Assembly: GCF_005780165.1 (NCBI RefSeq) | Contig: NZ_VAUV01000001.1 | Location: 372,001 to 436,000, forward strand | DNA length: 64,000 nucleotides | Direction of reading: 5' to 3' | Source of the DNA: Phragmitibacter flavus | GTDB lineage: Bacteria; Verrucomicrobiota; Verrucomicrobiia; Verrucomicrobiales; Verrucomicrobiaceae | In this document: positions 52,745 to 61,598 of the stretch, one piece after another | Layout: every line of letters begins with the position of its first letter | Numbering within the stretch: position 1 is the first letter of the stretch | Made by a program: the position numbers and the translations under genes | Notes under the pieces: model-generated | What the model saw: the letters and a program-made list of their open reading frames with translations, nothing else | The model's database searches: none | What the model was told of the DNA's origin: nothing

Positions 52745-53968
52745 TCATGTCGTTGTGGATGAAGGCAGTCGAAGTGGAGGAAGAGGGACGCGGTCGAGGG
52801 TGTTGAATGGAATGGTGAGCATGGCAAAGTAGGGGGCCATGGCTTTGGAGAACGGGCCGTTGAGGAAGAGGCGATCGAGAAGCAAGTCGCGCAGAGCGCT
52901 GGCGGGTTTGCCCTGCCAGGTGCCGAGCCACATGCCGCGTCCGGCGCGGGCGATGGCAATGGAAGCGGCGCGGCGGCGATAGCGATTGTAGGCGTTGAAC
53001 AGCGGTTCGTGAGCAGCGTGACGGCGCAGGATGGAGTCGAGGGCGTCAGCAAGGAATTCGGCATCGGCAAAGCCGGTGTTCATGCCCTGACCGCCGATGG
53101 GGCTCATGACATGCGCGGCATCGCCAAGCAGCAGGACGCGGCCCTCATGGTAGCGCACGCAATTGAGCCGGCGTGGGGTGAAGATGTTTTGGTTTTGTTG
53201 ATCAGACGCGGGAACGATGAGTCCGGTGCGTTGCTGCACGATTTCGCTGATCAATCCAGCAGGTGCGGAATCGAGGCGCTCGGGAGTTTGCACGATCCAG
53301 CGACGCTGACTGTTGGGCAGGGGGAAGGATTCGATGGAGCCGCGCGAGGTGAAATAGAGGTGGGCTTCAGCGCCGAGATCGCTGCGGTCGATGAAGTCGC
53401 CCATGACAAAATGGCAGCGATACGATTTTCCCTCGGTGGGGATTTTTAGGATGTCGCGAACGCGGCTGCGGCTGCCGTCGCTGGCGCAGAGGTAGTCGGT
53501 GGTGACGGAGTGCGTGGTTCCGTGATGAGCGTCGAGATAGCGAATTTCGCAGTGATTGGAGTCTTGCGCTACGTGGGTGATCTCCATTCCGCTCAGTGCG
53601 GAGACGGAAGGATAAGAGGTGAGTTTTGCTTTGAGCAAACGGATCGTTTCGGATTGAGGCAGGGAGAGAATGAAACGGTAATCGTCGGGGATGTCGCGAA
53701 AACTCATGCAGCCCAACCGACGGTGTTCGCCGTGAATGATGCAGTCGACGACCTTGACGCCTTGATCGATGAACGATTTGGCAAGATCGAGTTTTTCCAG
53801 GATGTGCAGCGATGGCGGGGTGATGCCGATGGCATGAGAATGGATGATGGGTTCAGTGCGCTTTTCCAGAAGAAGAGTGCGGATGCCTCGTTGACCAAGC
53901 AAACAGGCCAGCAGCAAACCGACGGGTCCGGCACCGACAATGATGGCTTCGCAGTGGGGCGCCTTCAT
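52745..53968 (-). CDS. FAD-dependent monooxygenase (PHBH/UbiH type)
   Basis: 407 residues. The dinucleotide-binding motif VGAGPVGLLLACLLGQRG is at about residues 11-28, the DG-type motif CASDGSRSRVRDIL near 155-170 and the FAD-ribityl motif GDAAHVMSPIGGQGMNTG near 280-297. These flavoproteins hydroxylate aromatic or polyketide rings with NAD(P)H and oxygen. Its ATG overlaps the type III PKS stop by 4 nt (ATGA), which strongly suggests that the substrate is the PKS product, e.g. oxidising a resorcinol or pyrone. No signal peptide. The C-terminus RLPSSTTT is polar. Confidence 0.88.
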   Translation of the reverse strand: MKAPHCEAIIVGAGPVGLLLACLLGQRGIRTLLLEKRTEPIIHSHAIGITPPSLHILEKLDLAKSFIDQGVKVVDCIIHGEHRRLGCMSFRDIPDDYRFILSLPQSETIRLLKAKLTSYPSVSALSGMEITHVAQDSNHCEIRYLDAHHGTTHSVTTDYLCASDGSRSRVRDILKIPTEGKSYRCHFVMGDFIDRSDLGAEAHLYFTSRGSIESFPLPNSQRRWIVQTPERLDSAPAGLISEIVQQRTGLIVPASDQQNQNIFTPRRLNCVRYHEGRVLLLGDAAHVMSPIGGQGMNTGFADAEFLADALDSILRRHAAHEPLFNAYNRYRRRAASIAIARAGRGMWLGTWQGKPASALRDLLLDRLFLNGPFSKAMAPYFAMLTIPFNTLDRVPLPPLRLPSSTTT

Positions 53969-55119
53969 GCGATGACCAGTTCATCGGGGACCGTTTCGAT
54001 TGCCTCGCTGATGGTGGGTCCGCCGCAGCGTTCAAGCACGGCGGATTCGACCGTGAGGCCGGGACCAAAGGCGAGGGCGCAAACCTTTGCCTCGGGAGTT
54101 TTGGCGTTTTCCAGCATGGCTTTGAGGACGAAGAGGACAGTCGCGCTGCTCATGTTGCCGTAATCGCGCAGGATGGCACGTGGGATGTCCAGCGCGTCTT
54201 CGGGAAGGGCGAGCGAGTGGGACACCTTGTCGAGAATCGCGCGACCTCCGGGGTGCACGGCCCACTCATTGATGGCGGAGAGCTCAATGCCACACTCAAG
54301 AAGCATGGTTTGCAACACGGGTTCAAGTTGGGTCCCAAGGATGTCGGGAACATAACTGCTGAGGACGATGTTGAAGCCATGATTGCCGATTTCCCAGGCC
54401 ATGTGGGTTTCGCTGTTGGGGACAATGCAGGAACGAAAGCCATTGAGCCTGAAGGCGGGTTGGTGGGCATCGGGTTCGCGGGCACTGACGATGGCGGCGG
54501 CGGCACCGTCGGCGAAGAGGGAGTTTGCCAGAAGATTGTCAGGCTGGGCATCGAGTTGCATGTGCAAGGTGCAGAGCTCCAGGCACATGACCATCACCAC
54601 GGCATCCGGATTGGCCTCGCAAAATTGGGCGGCCATGCGCAGGGCGGGGAACGCGGCGTAGCAGCCCATGAAGCCGACAGTGTAACGCTCGACACGGTCA
54701 GATAATCCGAGTTCGCGAATGATGTGGAAGTCGGGTCCGGGATTCGCAAAGCCGGTGCACGATGCGAAGACCAAGTGGGTAATTTCTTCGGGCGCGAAGT
54801 CGCTTTCAAGGAGGATTTTGCGTGCCAGCTCGACCGACATGGAGCGGGCTTCGGTGGCAAAGACCGCATTGCGCTCGGCGGTGCCAGGCGCGAAGGGGAT
54901 GCCCTGAGAATCGTTTTGGAAGAGAGTGCCGCCGGTTTCGCTGCGGAAATCGTCAAGCACGCTGTAACGGGTGTCGATGCCGGAACGGTTGTAGACGGCG
55001 TGGATCATGCGGCGCGTCTTTTCATCGCCAGCCCATGACTTCATGCGGTCGCGAACAAAATCCTGCCGATATTTGCAAGTCGGTGTGAGGGTGGAGAGGT
55101 GGTGGATGAATGCAGGCAT
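53965..55119 (-). CDS. Type III polyketide synthase (chalcone/stilbene synthase family)
   Basis: 384 residues from the ATG at 55119 (MPAFIHHL). The catalytic triad is intact: Cys153 in GFMGCYAAFPALRMA, His289 in AVHPGGRAIL and Asn322 in YGNMSSATVLFVL. The enzyme condenses an acyl-CoA starter with malonyl-CoA units and cyclises the chain. Starter cannot be predicted from sequence, but bacterial relatives often make alkylresorcinols or pyrones. The gene overlaps the FAD monooxygenase gene by 4 nt and is 14 nt from the YceI gene upstream, so these three form an operon. Products could be membrane-associated phenolic lipids or quinones; inference. Confidence 0.92.
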   Translation of the reverse strand: MPAFIHHLSTLTPTCKYRQDFVRDRMKSWAGDEKTRRMIHAVYNRSGIDTRYSVLDDFRSETGGTLFQNDSQGIPFAPGTAERNAVFATEARSMSVELARKILLESDFAPEEITHLVFASCTGFANPGPDFHIIRELGLSDRVERYTVGFMGCYAAFPALRMAAQFCEANPDAVVMVMCLELCTLHMQLDAQPDNLLANSLFADGAAAAIVSAREPDAHQPAFRLNGFRSCIVPNSETHMAWEIGNHGFNIVLSSYVPDILGTQLEPVLQTMLLECGIELSAINEWAVHPGGRAILDKVSHSLALPEDALDIPRAILRDYGNMSSATVLFVLKAMLENAKTPEAKVCALAFGPGLTVESAVLERCGGPTISEAIETVPDELVIA

Positions 55120-55133
55120 GGGGTTGGTCGGGA

Positions 55134-55715
55134 TCAGGCACTCACGCGGTTGAGGGTGATGGTGGCACGCACCTTGATGGTGTCGCCAACGCGAATGACC
55201 AGCAGCACCGAGGGCACTTTGATGTTGCTGGTTTTCAGAGAGAGATCGAAAGTCACATCGAAAGTGACCTGCTTGTTGTTTTTGGCGGCCTTCCAATTGC
55301 TGATGGTGCCTTCCACTTTTTGAGCCTTGCCGAGCAGGGTGAGTTCGAAGGGAAGCGTCTGGGGCGGGATCTCGCCGGTGAAGGCGGTGTCGAAGCTGGC
55401 GGTGATGAGGGGGAAGGAGCCGACCTTCATTGACTCGCGCATTTTTTTGTCGCGATCAGGTTCGGCAGTGTCCATGGCAGTGGCTTTAACTTGTGCCGCG
55501 GCCTTGAGGGACTTGGGTTGCTGATGGTCGTCGATGTCGACGGTGGCAATGAATGGTTCGGTCGCCACTTTGCCAGACCACTCATGGAGTGTTGAAGTGC
55601 CGGAGAAAGTGATGTCGCCGGTGCCTCGCCACTTGGTGGTGGTATCGGCGAAGATGGGGCTGGCAAGACCAAGCCAGACGGTGGCAATCGCAATGGCAGT
55701 GAGGATGGGATTCAT
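55134..55715 (-). CDS. YceI-family lipid/isoprenoid-binding protein, exported
   Basis: 193 residues. Signal peptide about 1-23 (AIAIATVWLGLASPIFA). The mature part is the YceI lipocalin-like beta barrel: FSGTSTLHEWSGKV near the start, RDKKMRESMKVGSFPLITASF in the middle and ELTLLGKAQKVEGTIS later. YceI-type proteins bind isoprenoid chains or other amphiphiles in the periplasm. As first gene of the PKS operon it may carry the lipid-like product. It is separated by 106 nt from the stop of the regulator gene, which is upstream on the same strand. Confidence 0.88.
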   Translation of the reverse strand: MNPILTAIAIATVWLGLASPIFADTTTKWRGTGDITFSGTSTLHEWSGKVATEPFIATVDIDDHQQPKSLKAAAQVKATAMDTAEPDRDKKMRESMKVGSFPLITASFDTAFTGEIPPQTLPFELTLLGKAQKVEGTISNWKAAKNNKQVTFDVTFDLSLKTSNIKVPSVLLVIRVGDTIKVRATITLNRVSA

Positions 55716-55821
55716 ACGAAGAGGGAAAGTGGAACTGGGTCAGTGGATGGATAGAGCATTTTCAAGTCCACGACTTAGTGATGCGTAGACATGAGGCGCA
55801 CAGATTCCGCCAATGATTCAT

Positions 55822-57495
55822 TCATGAAGCGATCAAAACACCGGCTTCGCGAAAGGCTTTTTCGGCGGCGGCAAATTCGATGTGTGCCAGTTCGGCGGCA
55901 CCGTCAGCGGCGAGCAGTTCGCCAAGGCGTTGGCGCGTTTGTGCGGCGGGGATGGGGGCACCCATGTCGAGCCATAGACGCACGGTGTTGCGAAATCCAG
56001 CGATGGCGGCGGCGGTGCGGCCTTCAGCGGCGGTGAGTTCGGCGCGGGCACCTTCCACCAGGGCCTTGAGGGCGGGCGTGGAAATGGTGTCCGGGGAGGC
56101 GTCAATCTCGGCGAGGGTTTTTCGGGCGAGATCGAGATCACCCGCGCGGGCGGCGATGACGATCCAATGAGAGAGGGCCCGGCCGCGACGGGAGTTGCAC
56201 GAGTAGGAGTTTTCAGCGAAGGCGCGGGACAGTCTTTTGAGCGCTTCCTTGGGCTGGCCTTCGGCGAGTTTGAGCTGGGCGAGTTCGAGTTGCGCATCCC
56301 AGCCGAGTTCCATGGTGGTGGTGAACGCGTGCTGGGCACCGGCAAGATCGCCTTTGGCAAGCAGGGTTTCGCCAAGGCAGCGCCAGACTTCGCCTTCCAC
56401 CCACGGGGAGTGTTTGGCGAGAATTTCGATGCAGGTGCGGATTTCCTGTTCGGCTTCCTCAAGTTTGCCTTGAATGGTGAGCAACTCGGCGCGGTGCAGG
56501 CGGCACAGGCCGTTGTAGCTGATGGGGCCCAGGTGGTCGCCCCAACGGGTGAACTGATCCGTCCATTCGGAGGCACGCCGCCAGTCGGAGCGTGTCATGC
56601 AGGTGTAGATAAGCGCGCAGTAGATGATGCCGCCTGCCCAGGGACTGAGTATGCGGGCACTGACGGCGGCCCCGGCTTCCTCGAGGGCGGCCATGGCGGA
56701 GGGGATGCGGTTGAGGAAGAGATGGATTTCGCCGATGCTGACGAGGCCGAGCGTTTCGAGGTCGGCGTCGTGAAGATGTTCGCCGATGGCGCGGGTGCTT
56801 TCGGCGAGAGCGAGGGCGGTGTTAAGATCGTTTTCTGCAATGGCGAATCGGTGACCGAGGTAGTCGAGGTAACCCTGTTCGCGGCCTGGCGGTTGATCCA
56901 CCAGCAGGCGCCTGGCCTTGTGATACCAGCCTTTGGAGAGCGCGGCATCCCGCCATTCCATGCGAATGTGCGCGAGCAGGGTTGCGGTCCAGGCGGCGCG
57001 TCGTCGTTCGCCTTGATCGATTAACTGGGCAAAGGCTTCTTCGAGCGGGGCGATGAGAGTTTCATCACGTCCGCCGGTCTGCACTTTTTGGGCCCACTGT
57101 TGAAGAGAGTGGTCGTTGAGCGCGAGCAATTGGTTGGAATTGGGATCTGGCTTGGGCGGAATGACGTCGTCGGCGGCGGGGTCAAAGCAGAAGCGATAGC
57201 CATGGCGTGGAAAGGTGCGAATGACGTCGTCGGCTCCGGCTTGTTGGAAGGTGGAACGCAGAAGGCTGATGGCGCGTTGCAGGGCTCCGTCGGCGACCAT
57301 GACATCGGTCCACACGGCATCGAGCAGTTCATCTTTGGGCACGACGCGGTCGCGATGGCGCACGAGATGCACCAGCAGGTCGAAGATGCGTGGTTGCAGC
57401 GGTTGTGGTTTGCCATGCACCCGCAGTTCGCGCTTGGGCTCGTCGATTTCGATGAACTGGAAGCAATGCAACATGGTGGTTTGTTTAAGGGACAT
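55822..57495 (-). CDS. Winged-helix (OmpR/CadC type) regulator with TPR domain
   Basis: 557 residues from the ATG at 57495 (MSLKQTTM); an ATG at 57474 is also possible. Residues about 8-100 form a Trans_reg_C winged helix: KPQPLQPRIFDLLVHLVRHR, VVPKDELLDAVWTDVMVADG, ALQRAISLLRSTFQ and TFPRHGYRFCF. The rest is built of helical repeats of TPR type (SIGEIHLFLNRIPSAMAALE, LETLGLVSIGEIH, LELAQLKLAEGQPKEALKRL). There is no membrane segment, so it is not a CadC-like sensor; the repeats may bind a partner or effector. It is divergent from the methyltransferase gene (111 nt) and precedes the YceI-PKS operon. Confidence 0.85.
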   Translation of the reverse strand: MSLKQTTMLHCFQFIEIDEPKRELRVHGKPQPLQPRIFDLLVHLVRHRDRVVPKDELLDAVWTDVMVADGALQRAISLLRSTFQQAGADDVIRTFPRHGYRFCFDPAADDVIPPKPDPNSNQLLALNDHSLQQWAQKVQTGGRDETLIAPLEEAFAQLIDQGERRRAAWTATLLAHIRMEWRDAALSKGWYHKARRLLVDQPPGREQGYLDYLGHRFAIAENDLNTALALAESTRAIGEHLHDADLETLGLVSIGEIHLFLNRIPSAMAALEEAGAAVSARILSPWAGGIIYCALIYTCMTRSDWRRASEWTDQFTRWGDHLGPISYNGLCRLHRAELLTIQGKLEEAEQEIRTCIEILAKHSPWVEGEVWRCLGETLLAKGDLAGAQHAFTTTMELGWDAQLELAQLKLAEGQPKEALKRLSRAFAENSYSCNSRRGRALSHWIVIAARAGDLDLARKTLAEIDASPDTISTPALKALVEGARAELTAAEGRTAAAIAGFRNTVRLWLDMGAPIPAAQTRQRLGELLAADGAAELAHIEFAAAEKAFREAGVLIAS

Positions 57496-57606
57496 GCGGC
57501 CGTGCGACACGGCATGAATGAAATAAGGAAATGATAAGGTGGGGCGAAGGATTTGTGTTTCTCGATGAGGTAGCATCATCGCCCAAACCAAAACTAATTC
57601 CATCTT

Positions 57607-58692
57607 ATGTGCATTGCTTGTGAAACCCAATTGAATCCTGAAGACCTCAATGCGTTCGGTGAACGCTTCCTCAACATCATGAACTCGGCCAATCTGGCGA
57701 TGATGATGTCCATCGGATACCGCACCGGATTGTTCGAAGTCCTACGTGAAATCGGACCTTCCACCAGCGCGGAGCTGGCGAAGAAGGCAAACCTTAACGA
57801 ACGTTATGTGCGCGAGTGGCTCGGCGCGGTCACCACCGGTGGCATTGTGGAGTGCGACGACACCGGCTCGGTGTTTACGCTGCCTGCCGCTCATGCCGCC
57901 ATGCTGACGGATGCCGATGGACAAAACGTGGCGTATCTGACCCAGTTCATTGCGGTGCTCGGTGCCGTGGAGGATCGCGTGGTGGAGTGTTTCCGCAAAG
58001 GAGGCGGGGTGCCGTATTCGGCGTATCCACGTTTTCATGAAGTGATGGCAACGGACAGCCATCGCAATGTGGTGGAAGCTTTGGAAGATCGCATTTTGCC
58101 GTTGATGCCGGAGATGACGGAACGACTCGAACGAGGCATTGAGGTGCTGGATGTCGGCTGCGGGCAGGGTCGTGCGCTTTTGGAACTGGCCCGATTGTTT
58201 CCGAACAGCCAGTTCACCGGCTTTGATCTTTGTCCAGAACCCGTGGCCTGGGCGCGGGCCGAGGCGGTCAAACGTGGGCTCAGCAACGTGACTTTTGAGA
58301 TCCGCGATTTAACCACTTTTCATGAAGACGCACCGCCTGCTGCGTTTGACTGGATCACCGCTTTTGATGCGATTCATGACCAGGCGCGTCCCGATCATTT
58401 GCTGGCGGGCATCCGTCGTGCCTTGAAGCCTGATGGGTTGTTTTTGATGCAGGACGTCGGAGCCTCCAGCAACATCGCGGACAATCGGAACCATCACCTT
58501 GGGCCATTGATTTACACGGTTTCTTGCATGCACTGCATGACGGTTTCGCTTTCGCAGGGCGGACTTGGAGTGGGCACCGCGTGGGGAGAGCAGATGACGC
58601 GGGAGTTCCTGTTCAATGCGGGCTTCAGTGACGTGGACCGCCATCAGTTGGAGCACGACATCATGAATTATTATTATGTGGTGAAGCCGTAA
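57607..58692 (+). CDS. SAM-dependent methyltransferase with N-terminal winged helix (Rv2258c type)
   Basis: 361 residues. The N-terminal 100 residues are a winged helix as in O-methyltransferases (IGYRTGLFEVLREIGPSTSA, ELAKKANLNERYVREWLGAV). The class I Rossmann fold follows with motif I VLDVGCGQGRALLELA (about 178-193), then FTGFDLCPEPVAWARAEA and the acidic motif FDWITAFDAIHDQARP. Such enzymes methylate small molecules including phenolics. It is divergent from the regulator and next to the type III PKS operon, so O- or C-methylation of the polyketide is the obvious hypothesis. Start fits a Cys-rich N-terminus (MCIACE) of unclear meaning. Confidence 0.87.
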   Translation: MCIACETQLNPEDLNAFGERFLNIMNSANLAMMMSIGYRTGLFEVLREIGPSTSAELAKKANLNERYVREWLGAVTTGGIVECDDTGSVFTLPAAHAAMLTDADGQNVAYLTQFIAVLGAVEDRVVECFRKGGGVPYSAYPRFHEVMATDSHRNVVEALEDRILPLMPEMTERLERGIEVLDVGCGQGRALLELARLFPNSQFTGFDLCPEPVAWARAEAVKRGLSNVTFEIRDLTTFHEDAPPAAFDWITAFDAIHDQARPDHLLAGIRRALKPDGLFLMQDVGASSNIADNRNHHLGPLIYTVSCMHCMTVSLSQGGLGVGTAWGEQMTREFLFNAGFSDVDRHQLEHDIMNYYYVVKP

Positions 58693-58746
58693 GTGATGGG
58701 TTGATTTGCAGAGGGCGGCTTTGGCTGCCTTGGTATGGTAAGGAGT

Positions 58747-58808
58747 GCGGACATTCCTGTCCGCTTGGGTATTTTGGGTTAAGACTGAGGTGGACAGGAA
58801 TGTCCACC
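58747..58808. repeat. Two inverted copies of a GGACATTCCTGTCC hairpin
   Basis: GCGGACA-TTCC-TGTCCGC (58747-58764) and GGTGGACA-GGAA-TGTCCACC (58789-58808) share the 14-mer core GGACATTCCTGTCC in opposite orientations. They lie between the convergent methyltransferase and oxidase genes and could terminate both. The second copy encodes the end of the oxidase gene. Confidence 0.7.
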
Positions 58809-59930
58809 CTCCTTGGATGAAAGGCTCAAAAATGCGGCCTCGGGGGCGATTTGATCGGTGGTGATGGCGTTACCGAGGATTTCGCCGATGGCGATGGAAA
58901 GTTTAAAACCGTGGCCGGAGCAGCAGGAGGCGAGGAGGACCTGGGGGTGTTCGGGATGGAAACCGATGAGGAAGTTCTTGTCAGCGGCGTCGGTGTAGAG
59001 ACAGGTTTTTCCGTGTTGGACAGGGCCGATTTTGTTGGGGAAGGCGCGGGCGAGAAAGGGGGTGAGGTTGGCGTCGTCGTCGGGGTGGATGTTGAAGTCG
59101 CGATCTTCGGGTTGGTCGAGGTAGGTGCCGCCGCTGTCTTCGGCGCTTTTCATGGTGGTGTTGTCGAGGGTGGGGAAGCCGTAGAAGTCGGAGCCCTGGC
59201 TTTTCCAAATCCACACAGGGGTGTTGGTGAAGGTCGCGGGGTCGTTGAGTTGGTGCCAGAAGAGGACTTTGCGGCGGACTTTGAGGGGGATGCCGAGTTT
59301 GGCGAATTCGGGGGTGACCCAGGCGCCGGTGGTGAGGATGAGTTTCTGGGCAGTAAGGACGCGTTGGTTGGTGGTGAGGCGGACGCCGGTGCCGTCGGGT
59401 TCCCAAGTGAGCAGGCGTTCGCCGGTGAAGAGGGTGGCTCCGTGTTGGGTGGCGAGTTGGGTTTGGGCGCGGATGCAGGCTTCGGGGCGGAGGTAGCCGC
59501 CTTCGGGATCGAAATAGACAAGGTGGTTGTCCGGGATGTTGAAGGCGGGATAGCGGGCGCGGGTTTCGGCGGCGGTGAGGCGTTCGTGAGGAAGTTGGTT
59601 GACGTCAAAGCAGCGTTGCAGCCCGGTCATGAAGGAACTGCCTTCTTCTCCGATACAGAGCAGGCCGGTGAGGTGGAGGAGGGATTGCTGGATTTCGGTC
59701 TCGAGTTTGCGCCAGAGGTGATAGCTGCGATGGAGAAGCGGGACGTAGTCGGGGTGGAGGAAGTAGGCTTTGCGGATGATGCGGGTGTCGCCGTGGGAGC
59801 TGCCCTGGTCGTGGCCGGGAGGGAAGGGGTCGATGCCGGCGACGCGCAGGCCTTGGGCGGACAAGTGGCGGAGGGTGGCGGAACCCATGGCACCGATGCC
59901 GGCGATGATGACGTCGAAGGAGGTGGACAT
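58779..59930 (-). CDS. Monomeric sarcosine/N-methyltryptophan oxidase-type flavoprotein
   Basis: 383 residues. The FAD motif is IAGIGAMGSATLRHL (about 9-23), next comes FPPGHDQGSSHGDTRIIRKAY, the classic MSOX/MTOX stretch with the conserved SxHGxxR. The covalent-flavin Cys region SCCSGHGFKLSIAIGE lies near 345-360. The family oxidatively demethylates secondary amines such as sarcosine and N-methyl amino acids, giving formaldehyde and hydrogen peroxide. It lies 279 nt from the GS-like gene on the same strand, next to an N-methylglutamate synthase-like locus. The C-terminal KEGGHSCPPQS is encoded by a hairpin repeat, so the natural end may have been altered. Substrate inferred from context. Confidence 0.85.
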   Translation of the reverse strand: MSTSFDVIIAGIGAMGSATLRHLSAQGLRVAGIDPFPPGHDQGSSHGDTRIIRKAYFLHPDYVPLLHRSYHLWRKLETEIQQSLLHLTGLLCIGEEGSSFMTGLQRCFDVNQLPHERLTAAETRARYPAFNIPDNHLVYFDPEGGYLRPEACIRAQTQLATQHGATLFTGERLLTWEPDGTGVRLTTNQRVLTAQKLILTTGAWVTPEFAKLGIPLKVRRKVLFWHQLNDPATFTNTPVWIWKSQGSDFYGFPTLDNTTMKSAEDSGGTYLDQPEDRDFNIHPDDDANLTPFLARAFPNKIGPVQHGKTCLYTDAADKNFLIGFHPEHPQVLLASCCSGHGFKLSIAIGEILGNAITTDQIAPEAAFLSLSSKEGGHSCPPQS

Positions 59931-59945
59931 GGGGGGGAAGTTTAA

Positions 59946-60194
59946 CCACGAATGGACACGAATTTACACGAATGGGATGAGGTGACTTTATCTGTGTCTA
60001 TCTGTGTTCATCTGTGGTATTGGAAATTTTTAGTTTCTAACTCAGAAACCACAACCGAGTGAAGCGAGATAGCTAGCCACAGGCTACCCGAAGGGTGAGC
60101 GAAGTGAAGCAAATGGACACAGATAAACACAGATGTCTGACTGGGAAATGCCTGCCATTCAGAACATTCGTGTCTATTTGTGTCCATTCGTGGT
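59946..60194. repeat. Composite dispersed repeat with nested inverted arms
   Basis: Outer arms CCACGAATGGACACGAAT (59946-59963) and the inverted form ATTTGTGTCCATTCGTGG ending near 60193; inner arms ATCTGTG-TCTATCTGTG-TTCATCTGTGG and ATGGACACAGATAAACACAG. A central segment reads GAGTGAAGCGAGATAGCTAG and is unrelated. It is the second copy of the family at 34535-34674 and fills the whole space between the oxidase and GS-like genes. Confidence 0.75.
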
Positions 60195-60208
60195 TCGTCT
60201 CTTCTGGC

Positions 60209-61573
60209 TTAGAACAAGGTTAAATACTGTTCTGTCTCCCATTTCGAAATCTGGCGGTGATACTCGTTCCATTCGCGCCATTTGACGCTGAGGAATTCGC
60301 GGGCGATGGGGCCGAGGGATTCGGCGATGACGGTGTCGGTTTCCAAGGCGGTGAGAGCTTCCTTCAAGGATTGCGGAAGGGTGTTTAGGCCGCGCTTATA
60401 AATGTCGTCGCGCGACATGGCGTAGAGGTTGCCGAGGTTGGGGTCGCCGACGTGAAGTTCATTGTTGATTCCATCCATGCCGGCGACGAGGTAGGCGGCG
60501 AAGGCGAGGTAGGGATTGACGGCGGCGGAGACGGTGCGGTCTTCGACATGACCGGGGCCGCAGATGCGCAGCATTTGGGTGCGGTTGTTGTCGCCATAAC
60601 TGATGAAGGCGGGCGTCCAGGTGAAGCCGGAGCGGGCGCTGAAGAGGCCGGGGCCGACTTGCAGGCGTTTGTAACAGTTGGCGGTGGGGCTGGTGATGGC
60701 GCAGAGGGCGGGGGCGTGTTTGAGGACGCCGGCGAGGAAGTGGTAGCCAAGCTTGGACATGCCGAGGCCGCGCGGGTCTTCTTCGTTGGTGAACATGTTT
60801 TCGCCGGTTTTGGCGTCGGCGAGATGGTAGTGGATGTGGGCGCCGCTGCCGGTGCGGTCGGCGAAGGGTTTGGCCATGTGGGTGGCGATGGCACCATACT
60901 TGGGGGCGACCTGGCTGGTCATCATTTTAAAGAAGGTGTAGCGGTCGGCGGTGGTGAGGGCTTCGCTGTAGTGGAAGTTGACTTCGTATTGGCCGTTGGC
61001 GTCTTCGTGGTCGGCCTGATAGACGCCCCAACCTAACTGGTTGCAGTAAGTGGTGATGTCTTGGAGATAACCGATGGCGGCGGAGATGCCTTTGAAGTCG
61101 TAACAGGGTTTTGCGAGGGTATCGACTTTGCCGGGGTCCCAGGGGGCGATGGTGCCGTCGGGGTTTTTGGTGATAAGAAAATGTTCGGGTTCGATGCCGA
61201 TGTTGGCGATGAGGCCGAGTTTTTCTTTAAGTTGGTTGAGAACGCGTTTGAGGTTAGTGCGGGCGCAGTAGGCATAGGGTTTGTCGTCGACGAAGATGTC
61301 GGCGGCGAAGCGGGCGGTGTTGGGTTGCCAAGGTAGGGGGGTGTAGGTGTCGAGGTCGATGCGCGCCATCATGTCGTGGGAGTGCGGACCTTGACCGAGG
61401 CCCCAGACGGCGGCTCCGGCGAATCCGGCTCCGTCATCGGCGAGGGCATCAAGGGTTTCAGCGGGACACATCTTGACTTTGGCCGAACCGTGGATGTCAA
61501 CGAATTGGGCGAGGAGGAACTGGACGCCGTCGTCGGTGAATTGGGAACGGAGAGTGTCGCGGTTTATGCTCAT
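60209..61573 (-). CDS. gmaS: Glutamine synthetase-like enzyme, GlnT/GmaS type
   Basis: 454 residues from the ATG at 61573 (MSINRDTL). The catalytic domain of class III/GlnT-like synthetases is clear: IGIEPEHFLI and DHEDANGQYEVNFHYSEAL hold the metal-binding Glu residues, then GSGAHIHYHLADAKTGENMF (His in the ATP/metal region) and RVSAA-type NPYLAFAAYLVAG. It is smaller than type III GlnN and lacks the adenylylation loop Tyr of GlnA. In the methylamine pathway GmaS forms gamma-glutamylmethylamide from glutamate and methylamine. It is divergent from the mgsABC-like genes with palindromes between; that pairing is why I prefer GmaS to an ordinary glutamine synthetase. Confidence 0.8.
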   Translation of the reverse strand: MSINRDTLRSQFTDDGVQFLLAQFVDIHGSAKVKMCPAETLDALADDGAGFAGAAVWGLGQGPHSHDMMARIDLDTYTPLPWQPNTARFAADIFVDDKPYAYCARTNLKRVLNQLKEKLGLIANIGIEPEHFLITKNPDGTIAPWDPGKVDTLAKPCYDFKGISAAIGYLQDITTYCNQLGWGVYQADHEDANGQYEVNFHYSEALTTADRYTFFKMMTSQVAPKYGAIATHMAKPFADRTGSGAHIHYHLADAKTGENMFTNEEDPRGLGMSKLGYHFLAGVLKHAPALCAITSPTANCYKRLQVGPGLFSARSGFTWTPAFISYGDNNRTQMLRICGPGHVEDRTVSAAVNPYLAFAAYLVAGMDGINNELHVGDPNLGNLYAMSRDDIYKRGLNTLPQSLKEALTALETDTVIAESLGPIAREFLSVKWREWNEYHRQISKWETEQYLTLF

Positions 61574-61598
61574 GGCGTCTTTGGTTGATGAAATTCTA

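Noticed and set aside
58851-59945. Long plus-strand ORF (about 364 codons) opposite the sarcosine-oxidase-like gene
   Set aside because: Gly/Glu/Val-rich composition typical of an antisense frame in GC-rich coding DNA; the minus strand encodes a clearly conserved flavoprotein.
34535-60194. CRISPR arrays from the repeated words
   Set aside because: Repeats are dispersed, degenerate and without regular unique spacers, and no cas genes are present.
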